A stretch of 64,000 nucleotides of DNA from Streptococcus thermophilus (lineage in GTDB: Bacteria > Actinomycetota > Actinomycetes > Mycobacteriales > Mycobacteriaceae), in NCBI GenBank assembly GCA_900618065.1, contig UYIL01000003.1:558001-622000 (forward strand), given 5' to 3'. Every line of letters begins with the position of its first letter. Position 1 is the stretch's first letter. Below are positions 18,454-25,555 of this stretch, piece by piece. Made by a program: the position numbers and the translations under genes. Below the pieces are notes generated by a model that was given only the letters and a program-made list of their open reading frames with translations, had not been told where the DNA came from and did no database searches.

Positions 18454-19251
18454 ATGCTGTTCGGCCGGAAGCGGGCCATCCCGGCGAAATCGCTGGGTGA
18501 GCTCGATGCGATGGAAGAGGCCGGCAAGATCGTCGGTATCGCACTGCAAGAAGTGCGCAAGGCGGCAGTCGCAGGCGCGACCACGCTGGACCTTGACACG
18601 GTGGCAGAGCAGGTCATCCGTGACCACGGTGCTATCCCAACGTTCAAGGGTTATAACGGTTTCCCGGGATCCATCTGCGCGTCGGTTAACGATGTTGTTG
18701 TCCACGGTATTCCGGGATCGAACATCGTTCTCGCTGAAGGCGATCTCGTATCCATCGATTGCGGTGCGACACTCGACGGCTGGGTCGGCGACTCCGCGTG
18801 GAGCTTTGGGGTGGGGGAGTTGGCCGCGGATGTGGATAAGCTCAACCGTGCAACTCAGCAGGTGCTTAACGAGGGCCTGAAAGTAATGGTGCCGGGCAAT
18901 CGGCTCACTGACGTATCCCACGCTCTCGAGCAAGCGACCCGCCGTGCGGAGCAGGAGTTCGGCGTCGAACTGGGGATCCTTGCTGGCTACGGCGGTCACG
19001 GCATAGGCCGTGCAATGCACGAGGATCCGTATCTCGAAAACGAGGGCCGCCCGGGGCGTGGCCCTCTGATTCAGGCTGGGTCAGTTCTGGCGATCGAACC
19101 TATGCTCATCTTGGGTGGTGAGACTGATTCGGTCGTGCTCGACGATGACTGGACAGTTGTTACCGCCGATGGTTCACCTGCCGCCCATTGGGAGCACACC
19201 GTTGCCGCAACGGATGAGGGTCCGCGGATTCTGACCGTGCGGTCGGGGTAG
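18454..19251 (+). CDS. map: Methionine aminopeptidase type I
   Basis: A 265-residue metalloprotease that removes the initiator methionine from nascent proteins. The metal ligands appear in the usual spacing: Asp in [17 protein letters not shown], His in [13 protein letters not shown], and glutamates in LAIEPMLI and WEHTV. It starts immediately after the adk stop codon, so secY-adk-map form one translationally coupled operon. Confidence 0.96.
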   Translation: MLFGRKRAIPAKSLGELDAMEEAGKIVGIALQEVRKAAVAGATTLDLDTVAEQVIRDHGAIPTFKGYNGFPGSICASVNDVVVHGIPGSNIVLAEGDLVSIDCGATLDGWVGDSAWSFGVGELAADVDKLNRATQQVLNEGLKVMVPGNRLTDVSHALEQATRRAEQEFGVELGILAGYGGHGIGRAMHEDPYLENEGRPGRGPLIQAGSVLAIEPMLILGGETDSVVLDDDWTVVTADGSPAAHWEHTVAATDEGPRILTVRSG

Positions 19252-19316
19252 TGGTTGCCAACCGTTCAACATGAATACAATTTCCCGTTTATGTTTCATG
19301 CGGTATGTTTAAACGC

Positions 19317-19322
19317 TAAACT
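19317..19322 (+). promoter_or_regulatory. -10 box of a leaderless promoter for the gene at 19329
   Basis: TAAACT ends 6 nt before the ATG at 19329, so transcription would start at or next to the A of the start codon. No Shine-Dalgarno sequence precedes the gene, which fits. The palindrome GTTTAAAC lies just upstream at 19307-19314. Confidence 0.55.
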
Positions 19323-19328
19323 CTAAGC

Positions 19329-19724
19329 ATGTTCACATCCCGTAAACATCGCAATTTCATCATCGCTGCAAGTACTGCCGTGGCGTTGTCTGTGGCTCCT
19401 TCTGCTGTCGGGGCGCACGCCGCTGAGGACAATATCTCCGCACTCGGGGCACGATCCTCGTTCGGGCCGGAAGGGTTCCGCTTCACCGTCAATGCCCCTG
19501 ACGCAGTGTGGGGCGCACGAGAGACCCTGCGCGGGCAGGCTTCGGCTATTTCCCTTGGCAACACAGCACTCGAAGGAGTTCTGCACGGCGCGATCGACAA
19601 CGTCGTTGAGGCTATCTCTCCGGGCTTGATCGAGGCGCGCGCCAACGGGCAGGACCGAGCTGAGAGGCGCTCGGAGAGGCCCGAGCTTGATCCTGGTAGG
19701 CCCATCATGCGCCTTAACTGGTAG
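19329..19724 (+). CDS. Small secreted protein sharing a domain with the adjacent L,D-transpeptidase
   Basis: A 131-residue exported protein of unknown function. Basic MFTSRKHR plus a hydrophobic core form a signal peptide, probably cut near AHA, about residue 31. Residues about 50-100 (VNAPDAVWGARETLRG ... LEGVLHGAIDNVVEAISPGLIEAR) align well with the N-terminal domain of the next gene product, which then continues into a YkuD domain. This protein ends soon after with a charged tail. It looks like a duplicate that lacks the catalytic domain. Confidence 0.75.
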   Translation: MFTSRKHRNFIIAASTAVALSVAPSAVGAHAAEDNISALGARSSFGPEGFRFTVNAPDAVWGARETLRGQASAISLGNTALEGVLHGAIDNVVEAISPGLIEARANGQDRAERRSERPELDPGRPIMRLNW

Positions 19725-19787
19725 CTAACAGGCTCGTTCACAGCCTTTTTGACGTTCGTAGGCAAGAATCTTTGCGCTTCACTTCAC

Positions 19788-19802
19788 GGAACTAATAGTT
19801 CC
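19788..19802 (+). promoter_or_regulatory. Inverted repeat in the L,D-transpeptidase promoter
   Basis: GGAACT-AAT-AGTTCC, perfect 6-bp arms, sits immediately upstream of the -10 TATACT (19807-19812), in the spacer between -35 and -10. This is a typical place for a repressor operator. The regulator is unknown. Confidence 0.5.
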
Positions 19803-19806
19803 GGGT

Positions 19807-19812
19807 TATACT
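19807..19812 (+). promoter_or_regulatory. -10 box of a leaderless promoter for the L,D-transpeptidase gene
   Basis: TATACT lies 6 nt before the ATG at 19819, predicting a transcript that starts at the start codon. No ribosome site is present. Confidence 0.6.
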
Positions 19813-19818
19813 TTCCGC

Positions 19819-20592
19819 ATGCAGAAACCGTTCTTGCGTTCCGCTCGTGCCCTCGCGGTTAGTGTCGGAGTGGCAGCGGCCCTTGTTGCAGCCCCCGTTC
19901 CGGCTCAGGCCCAGCCCACTTTGCCTCAGGTCAACGTTTCCAGCTCCCCATTCCTGCAGAACGCGGAAAAGGCGCTGCAGGCAGCCGCCATGCAGGTCAA
20001 CACGGATGCCCGCAATGCGGTGTGGGATACCCGTAATGCCCTGCGCAGTGCAGCTACTACGGTCTCCGGCGGCAACAAGGCTCAGGAGAAGCAGCTTCAC
20101 ACCGGTATTGACCGCCTCGTCGAAGCCATCGCTCCGGGCCTCATCGCCCAGAAGACTCCGAAGCCGAAGCCGAAGCCAAAGCCTGCTCCGAAACCGGCGC
20201 CGGCTCCTGCGCCGCGTCCCGCGCCCGCCCCGGCTCCGCAGCCGGGTGGTTGTGCGCCGTCGGCACGCGCGTGCGTGGATCTGAAGAACCAGCGCACCTG
20301 GCTGCAACGCGGCGGAAAGGTCAGCTACGGGCCGGTCCGCATGGCCTCTGGTAAACCGGGGCATGAAACGCCAAAGGGGTTTTTCTACGTCAACCGTAAG
20401 GTCAAGGACGAGATTTCCTGGGAGTTCAACAACGCCCCAATGCCGTATGCTACCTACTTCACCAACAACGGCATTGCCTTCCATCAGGGTGACCCGTCGA
20501 TCAAGTCCCACGGCTGCATCCGTATGTACCGTCAGGATGCGCAGCAGTACTTCAATTCGCTGCAGATCGGTGACCAGGTCCACGTTTTCTAA
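19819..20592 (+). CDS. Secreted L,D-transpeptidase (YkuD domain)
   Basis: A 257-residue exported enzyme that makes 3-3 cross-links in peptidoglycan or attaches proteins to it. A signal peptide spans about residues 1-31 (cleavage near AQA). It is followed by a helical domain at about 45-110 shared with the preceding gene, then a proline-rich linker (KPKPKPKPAPKPAPAPAP region, about 113-145) fit to cross the cell wall, then the YkuD domain. The catalytic motif SHGCIRMY holds Cys233. The promoter is leaderless with an overlapping inverted repeat. The domain assignment is firm; the role of the N-terminal domain is unknown. Confidence 0.9.
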   Translation: MQKPFLRSARALAVSVGVAAALVAAPVPAQAQPTLPQVNVSSSPFLQNAEKALQAAAMQVNTDARNAVWDTRNALRSAATTVSGGNKAQEKQLHTGIDRLVEAIAPGLIAQKTPKPKPKPKPAPKPAPAPAPRPAPAPAPQPGGCAPSARACVDLKNQRTWLQRGGKVSYGPVRMASGKPGHETPKGFFYVNRKVKDEISWEFNNAPMPYATYFTNNGIAFHQGDPSIKSHGCIRMYRQDAQQYFNSLQIGDQVHVF

Positions 20593-20616
20593 ACGCGTAC
20601 CCGCGCCCACGAGCTT

Positions 20617-20645
20617 TCCCCAACCGCGTGGTCGGGGATTTTGCT
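20617..20645 (+). terminator. Intrinsic terminator after the L,D-transpeptidase gene
   Basis: TCCCCAACC and GGTCGGGGA form a stem with a short loop, followed by TTTTGCTTTT. One internal mismatch. Confidence 0.75.
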
Positions 20646-20769
20646 TTTACGCAGGTAGAAGGCTAAAGTTGTGCGTTGGTGTGAGGCATGATTGCCGTCG
20701 CACTACCCAGTAACGGTCGAAACGTCAGGTGACCTGGGAATATAGGCGGTCACCAGGAAAGCGGAGTGT

Positions 20770-20988
20770 ATGGCTAAAGAAGGCGCAATCGAGGTCGAGG
20801 GCCGCATTATCGAGCCCTTGAAGAACGCAATGTTCCGTGTCGAACTGGACAACGGGCATGAAGTTCTCGCTCACATCAGCGGCAAGATGCGCCAGCACTA
20901 CATCCGCATCCTCCCCGAGGACCGCGTCGTTGTGGAGCTGTCTCCCTACGACTTGGAACGCGGGCGTATCACCTACCGCTACAAGTAA
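20770..20988 (+). CDS. infA: Translation initiation factor IF-1
   Basis: IF-1, 72 residues, an OB-fold protein that sits in the ribosomal A site during initiation. It begins [17 protein letters not shown] and ends [10 protein letters not shown], as usual. AAAGCGGAG precedes the ATG. rpmJ, which often follows, is not here; a hairpin with T-run lies in its place before rpsM. Confidence 0.97.
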   Translation: MAKEGAIEVEGRIIEPLKNAMFRVELDNGHEVLAHISGKMRQHYIRILPEDRVVVELSPYDLERGRITYRYK

Positions 20989-21011
20989 AAGAGAAGCCTC
21001 CTTATTCACGG

Positions 21012-21036
21012 CATGCCCCAAGGTGGGCATGTTTTC
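21012..21036 (+). terminator. Hairpin with T-run between infA and rpsM
   Basis: CATGCCC and GGGCATG (21012-21018, 21025-21031) make a perfect 7-bp stem followed by TTTTCT. It may end infA transcription or attenuate read-through into rpsM-rpsK-rpsD-rpoA-rplQ. Confidence 0.65.
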
Positions 21037-21167
21037 TCACCTCCGGCTGCGGTGGCTGGAGCCGCGTGAACCACGACCCAAGTGTCCGGCCGGACCGGAC
21101 CCAAGCGTCGACTGACGTGGACGGATAGGGAGAAAACCACCGAAACAACCTGAAAGGCACGTCCAAC

Positions 21168-21536
21168 ATGGCACGTCTCGCTGGTGTGGACCTTCCGCGC
21201 AACAAACGCATGGAAGTCGCACTAACCTACATTTACGGAATCGGGCCTGCCCGTTCCAAGGAACTGCTCGAGAAGACCGGCATTTCTCCCGACCTGCGCA
21301 CCGACAACCTGACCGACGATCAGGTCGCAGCTCTTCGTGATGTCATTGAGAACTCGTGGAAGGTCGAGGGTGACCTCCGCCGCGAAGTTCAGGCTGACAT
21401 CCGCCGCAAGATTGAGATCGGCTCTTACCAGGGCCTGCGCCACCGCCGTGGACTTCCCGTCCGTGGCCAGCGCACCAAGACCAACGCGCGTACCCGCAAG
21501 GGACCGAAGAAGACCATCGCAGGAAAGAAGAAGTAA
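21168..21536 (+). CDS. rpsM: 30S ribosomal protein S13
   Basis: S13, 122 residues, beginning [26 protein letters not shown] and ending [21 protein letters not shown]. It contacts tRNA and the 50S subunit. A CCTGAAAGG ribosome site precedes it. First gene of the alpha-type operon in this window. Confidence 0.97.
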   Translation: MARLAGVDLPRNKRMEVALTYIYGIGPARSKELLEKTGISPDLRTDNLTDDQVAALRDVIENSWKVEGDLRREVQADIRRKIEIGSYQGLRHRRGLPVRGQRTKTNARTRKGPKKTIAGKKK

Positions 21537-21539
21537 TAC

Positions 21540-21944
21540 ATGCCTCCGAAGACTCGTTCCACTGCGCGTCGCTCTGGTCGCCGCGTAGCCAAGAAGAATG
21601 TGGCCGCCGGCCACGCATACATCAAGTCCACCTTCAACAACACCATCGTGTCCATCACGGATCCGAACGGTGCTGTCATCTCCTGGGCCTCCTCTGGCCA
21701 CGTCGGCTTCAAGGGCTCCCGTAAGTCCACGCCGTTCGCCGCCCAGATGGCTGCCGAGTCCGCTGCCCGTAAGGCCATGGACCACGGCATGAAGAAGGTT
21801 GACGTTTTTGTCAAGGGTCCCGGCTCCGGCCGCGAGACCGCAATCCGTTCCATCCAGGCCGCGGGCCTGGAGGTGTCCTCGATCTCCGACGTGACCCCGC
21901 AGCCGTTCAACGGTTGCCGTCCGCCGAAGCGTCGTCGCGTTTAA
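21540..21944 (+). CDS. rpsK: 30S ribosomal protein S11
   Basis: S11, 134 residues, with the conserved [22 protein letters not shown] and the C-terminal [19 protein letters not shown]. It is part of the platform of the 30S subunit. It follows rpsM by 3 bp. Confidence 0.97.
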   Translation: MPPKTRSTARRSGRRVAKKNVAAGHAYIKSTFNNTIVSITDPNGAVISWASSGHVGFKGSRKSTPFAAQMAAESAARKAMDHGMKKVDVFVKGPGSGRETAIRSIQAAGLEVSSISDVTPQPFNGCRPPKRRRV

Positions 21945-21973
21945 CAGGCTGAAAGGAAAAGAGGTAACTACAC

Positions 21974-22579
21974 ATGGCTCGTTACACCGGCCCTGCTACC
22001 CGCAAGTCCCGTCGCCTCCGCGTCGACCTCGTCGGCGGCGACATGTCCTTCGAGCGCCGCCCCTACCCTCCGGGGCAGGCTGGCCGCGCCCGCATCAAGG
22101 AGTCCGAGTACCTGCTCCAGCTGCAGGAGAAGCAGAAGGCACGCTTCACCTACGGCGTGATGGAGAAGCAGTTCCGCCGCTACTACGAGGAGGCTAACCG
22201 CCTCCCGGGCAAGACCGGCGACAACCTGCTGGTGCTCCTGGAGTCCCGCCTGGACAACGTTGTCTACCGTGCTGGTCTGGCGCGCACCCGCCGCCAGGCA
22301 CGTCAGCTGGTTTCCCACGGCCACTTCACCGTTAACGGTGTGAAGACCAACGTGCCGTCCTACCAGGTGACCCAGTACGACATCATCGATGTCCGCGAAA
22401 AGTCCCGAAACATGCTCTGGTTCGAAGACGCCCAGGACAACCTGGTCGACTCCGTCGTTCCGGCCTGGCTCCAGGTCGTTCCGGAGACTCTGCGCATCCT
22501 CGTGCACCAGCTGCCCGAGCGCGCTCAGATCGACGTTCCGCTGCAGGAGCAGCTCATCGTCGAGCTTTACTCGAAGTAA
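21974..22579 (+). CDS. rpsD: 30S ribosomal protein S4
   Basis: S4, 201 residues, beginning MARYTGPATRKSRRLRVDLVGGD and carrying the S4 RNA-binding domain (ARTRRQARQLVSHGHFTVNG). It starts 16S rRNA assembly and represses the alpha operon in other bacteria. There are no cysteine zinc ligands near the N-terminus, the zinc-free form. GAAAGGAAAAGAGG precedes the ATG. Confidence 0.97.
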   Translation: MARYTGPATRKSRRLRVDLVGGDMSFERRPYPPGQAGRARIKESEYLLQLQEKQKARFTYGVMEKQFRRYYEEANRLPGKTGDNLLVLLESRLDNVVYRAGLARTRRQARQLVSHGHFTVNGVKTNVPSYQVTQYDIIDVREKSRNMLWFEDAQDNLVDSVVPAWLQVVPETLRILVHQLPERAQIDVPLQEQLIVELYSK

Positions 22580-22625
22580 TCCCCCTACCGGCGTCATATA
22601 GCGGTCGCCGAAAAAGGAGAAGTTC

Positions 22626-23639
22626 ATGCTCATCTCACAGCGTCCTCAACTCACCGAGGAATACATCGACACCAACCGTTCGAAGTTCGTCATCGAGCCG
22701 CTCGAGCCTGGTTTCGGCTACACCCTCGGTAACTCTTTGCGCCGCACGCTGCTGTCGTCCATCCCGGGCGCTGCAGTGACGTCCATCAAGATCGAAGGTG
22801 TGCTCCACGAGTTCACCACGATCAACGGTGTCAAAGAGAACGTCTCTGAGATCATCCTCAACATCAAGAACCTGGTGCTGTCCTCCGAGTCCGATGAACC
22901 GGTGGTCATGTACCTGTCCGCGCAGGGCCCAGCTGACGTCACCGCGGCAGACATCGATCTGCCTGCCGACGTCACCGTGCACAACCCGGACATGCACATC
23001 GCATCTTTGAATGAGAACGCGCGCCTGGACATGGAGCTCGTTGTCGAGCGCGGCCGCGGCTACGTTCCGGCCATGACCAACTCCGGCGGCGAGATCGGCC
23101 GTATCCCGGTCGACCAGATCTACTCGCCTGTGCTGAAGGTCTCCTACAAGGTTGAGGCAACCCGTGTTGAGCAGCGCACTGACTTCGACAAGCTGATCAT
23201 CGACGTGGAGACCAAGAACTCCATGAGTGCCCGCGATGCCCTAGCGTCCGCAGGCTCCACCCTCGTCGAGCTGTTCGGTCTCGCCCGCGAGCTGAACACC
23301 GCCGCCGAGGGCATCGAGATCGGCCCGTCTCCCCAGGAGACCGAGTACATCGCCGCGTACAACATGCCGATCGAGGACCTGAACTTCTCTGTCCGCTCCT
23401 ACAACTGCCTGAAGCGCCAGGAGATCCACACTGTCGGCGAACTCGCTGAATGCACCGAGTCCGACTTGCTGGATATCCGCAACTTCGGGCAGAAGTCCAT
23501 CAACGAGGTCAAGATCAAGCTGGCTTCTCTGGGCCTGACGCTCAAGGATGCTCCGGAAGACTTCGATCCGACCCAGATTGAGGGCTACGACGCGGAAACC
23601 GGCGATTACGTTGACGGCGGCTTGGACGACGCTGAGTAA
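22626..23639 (+). CDS. rpoA: DNA-directed RNA polymerase subunit alpha
   Basis: The 337-residue alpha subunit. The N-terminal domain with [23 protein letters not shown] dimerises and assembles polymerase; the C-terminal domain ([38 protein letters not shown]) binds UP elements and regulators. AAAAAGGAGA precedes the start. Full length for actinobacteria. Confidence 0.98.
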   Translation: MLISQRPQLTEEYIDTNRSKFVIEPLEPGFGYTLGNSLRRTLLSSIPGAAVTSIKIEGVLHEFTTINGVKENVSEIILNIKNLVLSSESDEPVVMYLSAQGPADVTAADIDLPADVTVHNPDMHIASLNENARLDMELVVERGRGYVPAMTNSGGEIGRIPVDQIYSPVLKVSYKVEATRVEQRTDFDKLIIDVETKNSMSARDALASAGSTLVELFGLARELNTAAEGIEIGPSPQETEYIAAYNMPIEDLNFSVRSYNCLKRQEIHTVGELAECTESDLLDIRNFGQKSINEVKIKLASLGLTLKDAPEDFDPTQIEGYDAETGDYVDGGLDDAE

Positions 23640-23691
23640 AAACCTGAGCGCCGCACGCGCACACATTTTTTAATCCACGAGGAGTACAACT

Positions 23692-24345
23692 ATGCCTACC
23701 CCGAAGAAGGGCCCGCGTCTCGGCGGCTCGGCTGGGCACCAGAAGCACATTCTGGCCAACCTGGCGAGCCAGCTGTTCGAACACGGCGCCATCACCACCA
23801 CCGACGCCAAGGCGAAGGTTCTGCGCCCGTACGCGGAGAAGCTGATCACCAAGGCGAAGTCCGGCACGGTCAACGACCGTCGTGCCGTGGCTGCGGAGAT
23901 CCCCAACAAGGACATCGTTTCCTACCTGTTCAACGAGCTTGCTCCGAAGTTCGAGAACCGTCCCGGCGGTTACACCCGCACCATCAAGCTGGAGAACCGT
24001 AAGGGCGACAACGCACCGATGTCGCAGATCTCCCTCGTTCTCGAGGAGACTGTGTCTGCTGAGGCCACCCGCGCTACCCGCGCTGCAGCTTCCCGCGAGA
24101 AGGCTGCCCAGGAAGCAGCTGCTGGCCAGGATGCTGCCGCTCCGGCTGCGGCTGAGGTGACCGAGGTTGACGAAGCTACCGAGGTTACTGAAGCTGACGC
24201 AACTGCCGCAGCTGAGGCTGAGAACACGACCACCGTCGTCGCTCCGGAGAGCGAAGAGACCGTCGTGAACATCAACGAGGTTGAAACCCAAGCTGACGCG
24301 ACTGAGGTCGTTGAAGAAGAGGCTGACGCTGAAGACGAGAAGTAG
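23692..24345 (+). CDS. rplQ: 50S ribosomal protein L17 with long acidic C-terminal tail
   Basis: L17, 217 residues. The first 120 are ordinary: [34 protein letters not shown] through [10 protein letters not shown]. The remaining 95 or so are an Ala/Glu/Thr/Val-rich acidic tail that recalls the tails of S9, L15 and S5 here. Actinobacterial L17 proteins often carry extensions. CACGAGGAG is the ribosome site. A hairpin terminator follows. Confidence 0.96.
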   Translation: MPTPKKGPRLGGSAGHQKHILANLASQLFEHGAITTTDAKAKVLRPYAEKLITKAKSGTVNDRRAVAAEIPNKDIVSYLFNELAPKFENRPGGYTRTIKLENRKGDNAPMSQISLVLEETVSAEATRATRAAASREKAAQEAAAGQDAAAPAAAEVTEVDEATEVTEADATAAAEAENTTTVVAPESEETVVNINEVETQADATEVVEEEADAEDEK

Positions 24346-24382
24346 GGCGTAGCTTTTTTAGCGCGCTTAGCTTTACACTCCA

Positions 24383-24428
24383 CCCGCTTGCAGTGAGATA
24401 TCAATTCTCGCTACAAGCGGGTTCTGCT
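24383..24428 (+). terminator. Intrinsic terminator after rplQ
   Basis: CCCGCTTGCAGTGAGA pairs with TCTCGCTACAAGCGGG with two mismatches, then TTCTGCTTT. It ends the alpha-type operon. Confidence 0.75.
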
Positions 24429-24533
24429 TTATCGTGGCAGGCCAATGAAACTAACTCCACGCGACGGCCCTACTGATGCGCGGTGCTGTAACCTGGCTCG
24501 TAAGCGCAGGACGAGCTCCTCGCATATACATCG

Positions 24534-24563
24534 CACCGCCCGAAGGTTCGCTTTCGGGCGGTG
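24534..24563 (+). other. Strong hairpin in the truA leader region
   Basis: CACCGCCCGAA and TTCGGGCGGTG form a perfect 11-bp stem with an 8-nt loop, 45 bp before the truA ATG. No T-run follows on either strand, so it is not an ordinary terminator. It could be a leader structure that modulates truA translation or RNA stability. Confidence 0.55.
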
Positions 24564-24607
24564 TAGTCATATCGGTGCTAGTTCGCAGCTTGGTACGGTA
24601 TGCCCCG

Positions 24608-25519
24608 ATGAAACAACAAGCATCCCACCCCGGCGCAGAGGAGGGGCACTCAGACACCCTCCGCCTACGCTTTGACATCGCGTATGACGGCACCAGTTTC
24701 CACGGATGGGCCCGCCAGGCTGCCGCGCCGGGGGAGGAGATGCCAGTACGGACGGTGCAGGGGGAACTAGAAGACGCGCTGAGCCTGATTCTGCGCCACC
24801 GCGTGGAGCTCACCGTCGCGGGGCGCACGGACGCCGGGGTGCACGCTACGGGCCAAGTCGCGCACGCAGATGTGCCCAAACACGCGCTCGACCAGCGGTC
24901 TATCGACGGGGACCCGGAAAAGCTCGCCCGCCGCCTCGCCCGGCTGCTAGAACCGGATCTTCGGGTCACCGCCGTCACCGAGGCACCAAAAGATTTCGAT
25001 GCTCGCTTTTCTGCGCTAACGCGCACCTACCGCTACCGGGTGACCACTAACACCGCTGGCCCGAACCCGCTCAGGCGCACGGACACCGCTGTGTGGACCA
25101 AGAAGATAGACCTTAATGCCGTGCAGGAGACGGCAACGGCCTTGGTCGGGCTGAACGACTACGCGGCGTTCTGCAAACCCCGGCCTCACGCCACCACGAT
25201 CCGCGATGTTCACTCTTTCACGTGGGCGGATGTTTCTACGGCGGAAGAACCGGAGCTCTACGAGGCCACGATCACGGCTGACGCGTTCTGCTGGCACATG
25301 GTGCGCGCGTTGGTGGCCGCGTGTTTGGATGTCGGCGCAGGTGCCCGTGACATCTCATGGGTGCAGACCCTGCTTGCGGCGAACGAGAGGGATCCGCGGG
25401 TGAAACTCGCGCCGGCGCACGGCCTTACCCTTGTTCACGTGGACTACCCAGACCCTTCTCAGCTGGGGGAGAGGGCATTGGTGACCAGAGATCGTCGCAA
25501 AGCGAGGGAGGTGGAATAG
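24608..25519 (+). CDS. truA: tRNA pseudouridine synthase A
   Basis: A 303-residue enzyme that makes pseudouridine at positions 38-40 of tRNA anticodon arms. The catalytic aspartate lies in AGRTDAGVHATGQ, and LRFDIAYDGTSFHGWARQ near the N-terminus and FCWHMVRALVAACLDVG near the end are typical. I chose the ATG at 24608, which gives the normal start; the open frame extends upstream to 24476 across the hairpin. The next gene begins 36 bp downstream. Confidence 0.95.
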   Translation: MKQQASHPGAEEGHSDTLRLRFDIAYDGTSFHGWARQAAAPGEEMPVRTVQGELEDALSLILRHRVELTVAGRTDAGVHATGQVAHADVPKHALDQRSIDGDPEKLARRLARLLEPDLRVTAVTEAPKDFDARFSALTRTYRYRVTTNTAGPNPLRRTDTAVWTKKIDLNAVQETATALVGLNDYAAFCKPRPHATTIRDVHSFTWADVSTAEEPELYEATITADAFCWHMVRALVAACLDVGAGARDISWVQTLLAANERDPRVKLAPAHGLTLVHVDYPDPSQLGERALVTRDRRKAREVE

Positions 25520-25555
25520 ACTGCTCAGATGGAACAGGGAAGAAAGTAGGGCCGC

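Noticed and set aside
20149..20235. Tandem repeat of CCGAAG/CCGGCT units as a separate repeat element
   Set aside because: It simply encodes the Pro/Lys/Ala linker of the L,D-transpeptidase.
20989..21167. Missing rpmJ between infA and rpsM
   Set aside because: I looked for an L36-like frame and found none; in some actinobacteria rpmJ lies elsewhere, so this is not evidence of loss.
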